From positions 310,001-374,000 of the forward strand of contig NZ_JBAWKJ010000001.1 in the NCBI RefSeq assembly GCF_037095755.1: 64,000 nucleotides of DNA, in the 5' to 3' direction. The DNA comes from Sphingopyxis sp. CCNWLW2 (GTDB taxonomy: Bacteria > Pseudomonadota > Alphaproteobacteria > Sphingomonadales > Sphingomonadaceae). Below the pieces are notes generated by a model. The model saw only the letters and a program-made list of their open reading frames with translations, had not been told where the DNA came from and did no database searches. Shown piece after piece: positions 26,285 through 32,635 of the stretch (the first letter of the stretch is position 1; every line of letters starts with the position of its first letter). Made by a program: the position numbers and the translations under genes.

Positions 26285-27222
26285 TGCGCGAAGCTTCGGT
26301 CCTGTTGTCGCTCGCAATGCTCGGCGCGCTCGCGGCGTGCGGCGAGGCGAAGGATGCGCCACTTGCCGAAGCGAAGGCGCCCGAATGTCCGGCGATGCCC
26401 GCAGAGGATTATGTGTGGATTCCGGGTGCAACCTTCGCGATGGGCGCCGACGCGCACCTGCCCGAGGAAGGCCCGGCGCGCGACGCGACCGTCGCGGGCT
26501 TCTGGATGTCGACGCACGAGGTCACCAACGCCGAATTCGCCGAATTCGTGAAGGCTACCGGGTACAAGACGCTCGCCGAGCAGGACCCGCCGAAGCTGCC
26601 CGGCGCGCCGCCCGATATGCTGATCCCGGGCTCGGCGGTGTTCACCGCGCCGACCGACGGCAATCCGAACTGGTGGCGCTGGGTCGTCGGCGCCGAGTGG
26701 CGGCATCCGGCAGGTCCCAAGACGAATATCGACGGACGCGGCCGCGAGCCGGTGGTGCAGATCGGTTATGACGATGCGCTCGCCTATGCCAAATGGAAGG
26801 GCAAGGCGCTGCCGAGCGAGGAGCAATGGGAGCTGGCCGCGGCGACCGGCGGGGCCGACCGCAATGTCCCGGTCGACAAGGCGGGCAAGCCGCTGGCCAA
26901 TTATTATCAGGGCGCCTTTCCGGCGCGCGACGTCGGCACCGACGGCTTTACCGGTCGCGCGCCGGCCGCCTGCTTCCCCGCCGACCGACATGGCGTCCAC
27001 GACCTCATCGGCAATGTGTGGGAATGGACGACGAACAAGGCGGGCGGCGAGAGCAATGTGATCAAGGGCGGCAGTTTCCTCTGCGCCGCCAATTATTGCG
27101 CACGTTACCGCCCGGCGGCGCGCCAGTTTCAGGAACGCAGCCTAGGCACCGACCATATCGGGTTTCGCCTGATCGACACGGCGCGCCCGGCGCCGACGGC
27201 GAAGACCCCAGACGAGGACTGA
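26284..27222 (+). CDS. Formylglycine-generating enzyme (SUMF1/FGE family), lipoprotein
   Basis: A 312-residue FGE-sulfatase domain protein. The N-terminus ends in a lipobox (GALAAC, Cys19), so it should be a membrane-anchored periplasmic lipoprotein. FGE motifs follow in order: FAMGAD, GFWMSTHEVTNAEFAEF, LPSEEQWELAA, GNVWEWT and IKGGSFLCAANYCARYR. The Cys267/Cys272 pair corresponds to the two copper-binding active-site cysteines of genuine FGEs, so it is likely a working oxidase converting the CxPxR cysteine of sulfatases to formylglycine. It is encoded 1 nt into the TetR gene end, and its 3' end overlaps the convergent second sulfatase gene by 81 nt. Many bacterial FGEs are cytoplasmic, so the lipoprotein form is notable. 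Confidence 0.87.
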   Translation: MREASVLLSLAMLGALAACGEAKDAPLAEAKAPECPAMPAEDYVWIPGATFAMGADAHLPEEGPARDATVAGFWMSTHEVTNAEFAEFVKATGYKTLAEQDPPKLPGAPPDMLIPGSAVFTAPTDGNPNWWRWVVGAEWRHPAGPKTNIDGRGREPVVQIGYDDALAYAKWKGKALPSEEQWELAAATGGADRNVPVDKAGKPLANYYQGAFPARDVGTDGFTGRAPAACFPADRHGVHDLIGNVWEWTTNKAGGESNVIKGGSFLCAANYCARYRPAARQFQERSLGTDHIGFRLIDTARPAPTAKTPDED

Positions 27223-28983
27223 CAGCAGGAGGGCGATCGCGCCGACCCACAGGCCGAGGCGGATCAGCCGCGGCTTGCCCTGCTGTTCGAAGGCATAGGC
27301 GTTGATCTGTTCGTCGGCGGTGTAACCCGCGGGCATGTCGAGCACGCCGTTCGCTTTCGCATAGGCGCGGTAATCGGCGATCATCGCGGCGAAGCGGTCG
27401 GGCTCGGCCGCGACCAGGTCGCGCGTTTCGCCGGGATCCACCTTGAGATTGAACAGGCGCCATTTGCCGTCTCCGGTCGGCGCGAGATTGCGCACCAGCT
27501 TGTAATCGCCACGAAACAAGGCGGCATTGCCCGACAATTCGTAACCGAGCGGCGCCTCGCCATGGACGCTGCCCGGCTGTCCTTTCAGCATCGGGACAAG
27601 GCTCCGCCCGGTCACGGGCTCGACCGCCTTACCCTGCCAGCTTCCGCCATGACCGGGCACGCCGGCAAGCTCGGTCAGCGTCGGCAAGATGTCGGTGACA
27701 TGCGCGAGGCCATTGCTGATGCCGCCCGCGCGGATATCCGCATGGCCCGGCCATGCGATGATCAGCGGAACGCGCAGCCCGCCTTCGGTGGCGCTGAACT
27801 TGTACCCCGACAGGGGCGACGCCGCGGCGCTCGCCCAGCCCGGCCCGATCGCGGCAAAGCTGCCACGCCGGCCGATGTTCGCGGTCGCGAGGTCGTATTG
27901 CATATCGAGGTACAGGCGGTTGCGCAGGCTGCCGAACGGATTGGTCGGCTCGGCGCCATTATCCGAAAGGAAGACGAAGATCGTGTTCTCATAGTCGCCC
28001 GTGGCTTTGAGGTGCGCGACGAGGCGGCCGACCTCGCGGTCCATCGCGGTCGCCATGCCGCCATAGGCCTGCATCACGCGCACCGCGGCGGCGCGCTCAT
28101 CGGCGTCGAGTTTCTTCCAGTCAGGCGTCGTCGCCATCGTCACGATCGGCACGCCCGCAGGAACGATGCCGAGCGCTGCCGCGCGCTTCGCCCGTGCGGC
28201 GCGGAGCGCGGTCCAGCCGTCCCTGTACATAGCCGAATAGAGCGCGATGTCGCTATCGGGCGCCTGGATGGGGATATGATTGGCGAGGAAGTTGATCGAC
28301 GCGAGGAAGGGTTTGCCGCTTTTGCGGCCCGCCTCGATATAATCGATCATCCGCTGCACGACGAAATGCGACGAATAATAATCCTTCGGCAAGGTCGCGG
28401 GCCTGCCATTCTCGGTCCACGCGGCGCTGTCGTACATGCCCTCGATCGGGCGCTGTTCGAAATTGTCGGCGCCGGCATCGGCGAGGCTGTAGGCGCGGTC
28501 ATAGCCGCGTGCGTGCGGCAGGCGCTTGGCATCGCTGCCAAGATGCCATTTGCCGGTGAGATAGGTGCGGTAGCCCGCCGCCTTCAGAAGCTGCGCGATC
28601 GTCACGACGCGCAGGTTCATCACCGTGTCGTAACCGGGCTTGCCGCGATGTGCGTCGGGGATCGTCTCGGGCATGTTGCCGAGCCCATTCCGGTGATTCA
28701 TCACCCCCGTCTGGAGCATCGCGCGCGTCGGCGAGCACGATCCCGCGACATGGAAGTTCGAGAAGCGCATCCCCGCTTTTGCCAGTGCATCGATGTTCGG
28801 CGTCGCGATTTCGGAACCGAAGGAACCAACGTCCGAAAAGCCCCAGTCGTCGGCGAGCAGGATCACGATATTGGGATGCTTTGGCGCCGATGGAGCGCGC
28901 TGCGCCTGCGCGGGCGCTATCGCGATCAGGGCGCCGATAATGATGATGGCAGCACGCCGGGACCCGCCTAAGCGACCCGGCAT
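27142..28983 (-). CDS. Sulfatase with C-terminal membrane anchor
   Basis: A 613-residue arylsulfatase-family enzyme with GGAGG ahead of the ATG. A signal peptide runs to QAQR (about 28). IVILLADDWGFSD (about 39-51) gives the metal ligands, CSPTRAML carries the FGly cysteine (Cys83), and TYLTGKWHLG and FLSDNGAEPTN are conserved. After the catalytic domain a hydrophobic helix (LGLWVGAIALLLSVLVWGL) is followed by an Arg-rich tail, so the enzyme is probably held in the inner membrane by its C-terminus with the active site in the periplasm. The substrate may differ from the first sulfatase, as loops and length differ. A TetR-like 17-mer lies 48 nt upstream, suggesting co-regulation with the first sulfatase. 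The last 81 nt overlap the FGE gene tail to tail. Confidence 0.9.
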   Translation of the reverse strand: MPGRLGGSRRAAIIIIGALIAIAPAQAQRAPSAPKHPNIVILLADDWGFSDVGSFGSEIATPNIDALAKAGMRFSNFHVAGSCSPTRAMLQTGVMNHRNGLGNMPETIPDAHRGKPGYDTVMNLRVVTIAQLLKAAGYRTYLTGKWHLGSDAKRLPHARGYDRAYSLADAGADNFEQRPIEGMYDSAAWTENGRPATLPKDYYSSHFVVQRMIDYIEAGRKSGKPFLASINFLANHIPIQAPDSDIALYSAMYRDGWTALRAARAKRAAALGIVPAGVPIVTMATTPDWKKLDADERAAAVRVMQAYGGMATAMDREVGRLVAHLKATGDYENTIFVFLSDNGAEPTNPFGSLRNRLYLDMQYDLATANIGRRGSFAAIGPGWASAAASPLSGYKFSATEGGLRVPLIIAWPGHADIRAGGISNGLAHVTDILPTLTELAGVPGHGGSWQGKAVEPVTGRSLVPMLKGQPGSVHGEAPLGYELSGNAALFRGDYKLVRNLAPTGDGKWRLFNLKVDPGETRDLVAAEPDRFAAMIADYRAYAKANGVLDMPAGYTADEQINAYAFEQQGKPRLIRLGLWVGAIALLLSVLVWGLRRRRRARRVDQAKPDMVGA

Positions 28984-29030
28984 TTAGTGGTCCTCCTGCG
29001 CACTGCCATCACTCCCACCCCCTCGGGATA

Positions 29031-29047
29031 TGGCACTTACTATGTCA
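29031..29047. promoter_or_regulatory. Second TetR-type operator, upstream of the second sulfatase gene
   Basis: TGGCACTTACTATGTCA matches 12 of 17 positions of the palindrome at 25579-25595, with the outer half-sites best kept. On the minus strand a TTGACA (29043-29048) overlaps it, as a -35 element would for the sulfatase gene that starts at 28983. Confidence 0.5.
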
Positions 29048-29089
29048 ATATATCGCCGAGTCAATGGGGGCGATAATGGGCCGGTAACC

Positions 29090-29878
29090 CTATCGTTCGC
29101 GATACTCGGGCGCGCGCTTTTCGAGGAAGGCGGCGAGCGCTTCGCGATGGTCTTCGGTCGCCGAAAGGATCACCTGCTGACGGTCCTCGATCGCCATCGC
29201 GGCGTCAAGACTCGGCGCGTCGATGTTGAGGTTCAGCGCCTGTTTCGAGAGGCGGAGGCCATAGGGCGACGTCGCCAGCATCTCGTCGGCCAGCGTGAGG
29301 CCGCGGTCGAGCAATGCCGCTTCCTCGACGATCTCGCTGACGAGGCCCGCGCGCAGTGCACGTTCGGCATCGATGAAGCGGCCGGTCAGGATCATCTCCG
29401 ACGCGAGGCTCGCGCCCACGAGGCGTGGGAGGAAATAGCTCGACGCCATATCGCACCCGCCAAGACCGATGCGGATATAGGCGGCGTTGCAGCGAAACGA
29501 CGGCGCGGCATAACGCACGTCGGATGCGAGCAACAGCGACAGCCCGCCGCCGGCCGCGGCGCCGTGACCGAGCGCGATGATCGGCTGCGGGCAGGCGCGC
29601 ATCTTGCGATAGATATTGCCGATGCGCGTCTGGGTGCGCAGCGTGCGGAGCACCGGGGTCTCGTCGCTCGTCCGGTCCTCCTGAATGTCGAGCCCGGCGC
29701 AGAAACCGCGCCCGGCACCGCGCAGGATGACGACACGAACGTCAGGGCGCTCGGCAAGCCCGCCGAAATAGGCATTGAGTTCGTCGACCAGCGCCTCGTT
29801 GAGCGCATTGAGGCGATCGGGGCGGTTGAGCGTCGCGATCTCGACCGCGCCGCACGCCTCGACCAGCAGCTCGGTCAT
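29090..29878 (-). CDS. Enoyl-CoA hydratase/isomerase family protein
   Basis: A 262-residue crotonase. The family motifs are NRPDRLNALNEALVDEL (about 18-34), the oxyanion-hole block GRGFCAGLDIQED (about 55-68) and the second block HGAAAGGGLSLLLASDVRYAA (about 106-126). Both glutamates of a classical hydratase are not obvious, since GCDMASSYFLPRLVG occupies the second position; it may be an isomerase-like or hydrolase-like crotonase. The start at 29878 overlaps the SDR stop as ATGA. The two form a tight pair behind an imperfect TTGACGT palindrome, suggesting acyl-CoA breakdown. Confidence 0.85.
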   Translation of the reverse strand: MTELLVEACGAVEIATLNRPDRLNALNEALVDELNAYFGGLAERPDVRVVILRGAGRGFCAGLDIQEDRTSDETPVLRTLRTQTRIGNIYRKMRACPQPIIALGHGAAAGGGLSLLLASDVRYAAPSFRCNAAYIRIGLGGCDMASSYFLPRLVGASLASEMILTGRFIDAERALRAGLVSEIVEEAALLDRGLTLADEMLATSPYGLRLSKQALNLNIDAPSLDAAMAIEDRQQVILSATEDHREALAAFLEKRAPEYRER

Positions 29879-30654
29879 AATGTCTGTCCGTCGTCGACGG
29901 TGATCACGCTGCCCGTGATGCCCAGCGCGGCGTCGGAACAGAGGAGGAGGAGCGGCGCGTGGAGGTCGCTCGGCGGGCGCATGCGCTGACGCGGGAAGCT
30001 CTTCACCATCGCGGCGCCGACGTCGCCCTCGAACAATTCGGCGGTCATTTCGGATTCGAAATAGCCGGGCTGGATCACATTGACGCTGATCCCGCGCCGC
30101 GCCCATTCGCGCGCGAGCGCTTTGCCGAGGTGGCGCACCGCCGCCTTGGTCGCGCCATAGACCGAGGTCGCGGGAAAAACCTTCTCGGCGGTGATCGAGC
30201 CGATCAGGACAATCCGGCCATGCTGCTTCTCGCGGCTGCCCGCCTTGTCGAGCCGCTTGGCGCCCTCGTTCGCGGTCAGGAAGACGCCGCGGACATTGGC
30301 CGCGAGCAGAAAGTCGACCTCGGCGACCGACAGGCTCATCGCCATCTTCTCGGTCGCGACCCCGGCGTTGGCGACGATCGTGTCGACGGTGCCGAACGCC
30401 GCCTCGGCAGCGTCATAGGCAGCAATCGTCGACGCCTCGTCGGTGACGTCCATGCTGACGGCAATCGCCTGCCCGCCCGCCGCCTCGATCGCCGCGACCT
30501 GTTCGGCGAGCTTGTCGGCGCGCCGCGCGGCGAGCACGACCTTCGCGCCCGCCGCCGCCAGCGCCCTGGCAAAGCCGGCGCCGAGGCCCGAAGACGCCCC
30601 CGTCACCAGCGCCACGCGTCCCGTGAGGTCGAATTTCGGTTGCTCCGCCATCAT
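29875..30654 (-). CDS. SDR-family oxidoreductase
   Basis: A 259-residue short-chain dehydrogenase starting at the ATG at 30654 (a second ATG follows directly) behind AAGGAAAGGAAG. TGASSGLG gives the cofactor site, NAG is in IVANAGVA, and the active site has Ser in IGSITAE and YGATK (Tyr-x3-Lys). The Arg after LAARRADK suggests NADP(H) preference. It is coupled by 4 nt to the enoyl-CoA hydratase gene, so a 3-hydroxyacyl-CoA or related beta-oxidation-like step is the simplest role. It is upstream of and co-directional with the sulfatase gene but separated from it, so a shared pathway is only possible. Confidence 0.85.
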   Translation of the reverse strand: MMAEQPKFDLTGRVALVTGASSGLGAGFARALAAAGAKVVLAARRADKLAEQVAAIEAAGGQAIAVSMDVTDEASTIAAYDAAEAAFGTVDTIVANAGVATEKMAMSLSVAEVDFLLAANVRGVFLTANEGAKRLDKAGSREKQHGRIVLIGSITAEKVFPATSVYGATKAAVRHLGKALAREWARRGISVNVIQPGYFESEMTAELFEGDVGAAMVKSFPRQRMRPPSDLHAPLLLLCSDAALGITGSVITVDDGQTL

Positions 30655-30690
30655 ACTTCCTTTCCTTCGTTTGCTATGCATTGACCCTGA

Positions 30691-30706
30691 TTGACGTTCA
30701 CGTCAA
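30691..30706. promoter_or_regulatory. Palindrome TTGACGTTCACGTCAA upstream of the SDR/hydratase pair
   Basis: Seven-bp arms with a 2-nt centre lie 37 nt before the SDR start. The form resembles palindromes bound by regulators of acyl-CoA and branched-chain acid catabolism in Proteobacteria (LiuR-type sites). No such regulator gene is adjacent, so assignment is tentative. Confidence 0.5.
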
Positions 30707-30745
30707 CTGGATGGACATGCTCGCCAGAAAACCGCAAGAAACCTA

Positions 30746-30776
30746 TTGACGAACATATTTTGTTCTCCTAATGTTC
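30746..30776 (+). promoter_or_regulatory. Promoter with alphaproteobacterial LexA box
   Basis: TTGACG (30746-30751), a 17-nt spacer and TAATGT (30769-30774) form a good sigma-70-type promoter. Over the -10 lies GTTCTCCTAATGTTC (30762-30776), an exact GTTC-N7-GTTC SOS box. A further GAACA/TGTTC inverted pair (30751-30765) overlaps it. No recognisable SOS gene follows; the next gene is the Na+/H+ antiporter 270 nt downstream. Confidence 0.55.
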
Positions 30777-31002
30777 TCTTGTGCACACCAAACCTCATCC
30801 CCCGTCGCGGCTGCCGAGCGCGGCGGGCGGGGGATAAAGGTTCCTCCTTTTGCGTTCTGCGGCCCGGCATGGCTTGCTCCGATGAGCAGCCCCGATCGCA
30901 AAGCAGCCAGGCTCTGCGTTTGCCCGATCTCCAGCATTGATCGCGATGGCAAACACCGCCACAAATGGCCTCGTCAAATTGGACGAAACAAGGGGCCTCC
31001 AT
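30777..31002. other. Untranslated or leader region with a GC-rich inverted repeat
   Basis: Between the LexA-like promoter and the antiporter leader I find no credible protein gene on either strand. ATCCCCCG and CGGGGGAT (about 30797-30835) could pair in the transcript around a GC-rich centre. The region may be a structured 5' leader or an uncharacterised small RNA. Confidence 0.35.
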
Positions 31003-31041
31003 ATGTCAGCACCGTTCGGCGACGCCATGGATCGGACCTGA
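31003..31041 (+). CDS. Possible 12-residue leader peptide ahead of the antiporter gene
   Basis: ATG at 31003 with AAGGGG 7 nt upstream encodes MSAPFGDAMDRT and stops at 31041, 4 nt before the antiporter ATG. The antiporter itself has only a weak ribosome site, so coupled translation is conceivable. It could equally be chance. Confidence 0.25.
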   Translation: MSAPFGDAMDRT

Positions 31042-31045
31042 GCCA

Positions 31046-32635
31046 ATGCACGCCGTCGAAACCTTCGAACTCGTCCTCGCCCTGCTCGCGCTCGTCATCG
31101 GACTGCACTGGCTGGCGCTGAAACTGCGCTGGCCGCCCGCGACCGCGCTCCTCGTCGGTGGCGGCGCGCTCGCCTTCATTCCGGGGCTGCCGGCGATCTC
31201 GCTCGACCCCGAACTCGCGCTCGTGCTCTTCCTGCCGCCGCTGCTCATGGACGGCGCCTATTTTACCGCGCTCGGCCGGTTTCGCCGTCACCTTCCCGGC
31301 ATCCTGTCACTGGCCGTCGGCGCGGTGGTGTTCACGACGCTCGTCGTCGGCGTGGTCGTGCACATGATCCTTCCCGACCTGCCCTGGGCGGCCTGCTTCG
31401 CGCTTGGCGCGATCGTTTCGCCGCCCGACGCGGTGTCGGCGCGCGCGGTGCTGAAGGGCGTCCATCTGCCGCGCCGGCTCGAAGCCTTGCTCGAAGGCGA
31501 AAGCCTGCTCAACGACGCGACCGGCCTGATCCTCTTCCGCTTCGCCGTCGCCGCGACGCTCAGCGGGGTGTTCCACACCGGCGAAGCGATCCAGAGCTTT
31601 GCCTTTGTCGCGATCGGCGGGGTGATCGTCGGCGCGCTGGTCGCCGCGGGGTGGATTTTCCTCGCCAAGCGCCTTCAGGACCGCATGCTCGTCATGCTGA
31701 TCACCATCCTGCTCTGCTGGGCCGCCTATATCGCCGGCGAAGCCGTGCATGTGTCAGGCGTCATCGCGACCGTCACCGCGGGCCTTGCGATGGGCTGGTA
31801 TCAGCATGAGATCTTGTCCGCCGACGTCCGCCTCCGCGCCAATTCGGGGTGGTTCATCATGGTGTTCGTGCTCGAAGCGCTCGTCTTCATCCTGATCGGC
31901 TTTTCGCTGCGCGGCGCGATCGAACGGATCGGTGGGATCGAGGCGATGCCGCTGTCGTGGACCATCGTGATCGCCGCGGTCGTGATCACCGTGACCATCG
32001 CGCGCTTCGTCTGGATTTTCGGATCGGAGGCACTTCTGGGAATCGCCCGCAAGGTCGGACTGGAACGCGCGCGCCCGCTCGGCTGGCGACAGGCGACGGT
32101 GCTGAGTTGGGCGGGGATGCGCGGCGTCGTGACGCTGGCGGTGCCGCTGACCCTTCCCATCGACATGCCCGGCCGCGACCTGATGCTGATCTGCGCCTTC
32201 GCGGTGATCTTCGTGACCGTCGTCGCGCAGGGGTCGAGCCTCGGTATGGTCATCCGCGCGGTCAAACCCGTCGACACCGATCCGCCCGCCAAAATGGCGC
32301 TGCCCGCCGCCGAAGCCGCGATGGCGCGCGCGCGGTTCGCGGTCATCGAACGGCTCGCTTATGACGAGAATGGGACGCTGATCCATCCGATGATGCTCGA
32401 GGAACATCGCAAGCGGATGAACTTCATGGAGCGTTACGAGGCCGATGCGAGCACCGCGATGGACGGGTTACGATCGCATTTCGACGTGCTGCTCCAGGCG
32501 ATCGCCGCCGGGCGCGCCGAGTTGCTTCGCATTCACCGCGCCGGCCTGATCGAGGATGAGGTTCTTCACGAACTCGAACGCGACCTCGACGTCGAGGAAC
32601 TGGCGATGACCTTGCAGTTCGGCGAACAGGCCTAG
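31046..32635 (+). CDS. CPA1-family Na+/H+ antiporter
   Basis: A 529-residue inner-membrane antiporter starting at the ATG at 31046; longer in-frame extensions lack homology. About 12 hydrophobic segments are visible in residues 1-400. Key CPA1 motifs are FLPPLLMDGAYF, the ion-binding ALGAIVSPPDAVSA (TM5, the NhaP-type Asp-containing helix) and EGESLLNDATGLILF, plus WAGMRGVVTLAVPL near the end of the membrane part. The C-terminal 130 residues are hydrophilic and helical (HPMMLEEHRKRMNFMERYEAD). It exports Na+ (or K+) for H+ and would serve pH or sodium homeostasis. It ends in a CTAG shared with the stop of the convergent GH92 gene. It is not part of the catabolic islands. Confidence 0.88.
   Translation: MHAVETFELVLALLALVIGLHWLALKLRWPPATALLVGGGALAFIPGLPAISLDPELALVLFLPPLLMDGAYFTALGRFRRHLPGILSLAVGAVVFTTLVVGVVVHMILPDLPWAACFALGAIVSPPDAVSARAVLKGVHLPRRLEALLEGESLLNDATGLILFRFAVAATLSGVFHTGEAIQSFAFVAIGGVIVGALVAAGWIFLAKRLQDRMLVMLITILLCWAAYIAGEAVHVSGVIATVTAGLAMGWYQHEILSADVRLRANSGWFIMVFVLEALVFILIGFSLRGAIERIGGIEAMPLSWTIVIAAVVITVTIARFVWIFGSEALLGIARKVGLERARPLGWRQATVLSWAGMRGVVTLAVPLTLPIDMPGRDLMLICAFAVIFVTVVAQGSSLGMVIRAVKPVDTDPPAKMALPAAEAAMARARFAVIERLAYDENGTLIHPMMLEEHRKRMNFMERYEADASTAMDGLRSHFDVLLQAIAAGRAELLRIHRAGLIEDEVLHELERDLDVEELAMTLQFGEQA

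Noticed and set aside
30703..31121. Several 64-116-codon frames in the gap after the LexA-like box
   Set aside because: None has a ribosome site with a plausible product. Frames on both strands overlap each other, and the sequence reads more like a leader or RNA region.
32632..32635. 4-nt overlap of the antiporter and GH92 stops as a frameshift sign
   Set aside because: Both genes end naturally on the palindromic CTAG; both C-termini look complete.
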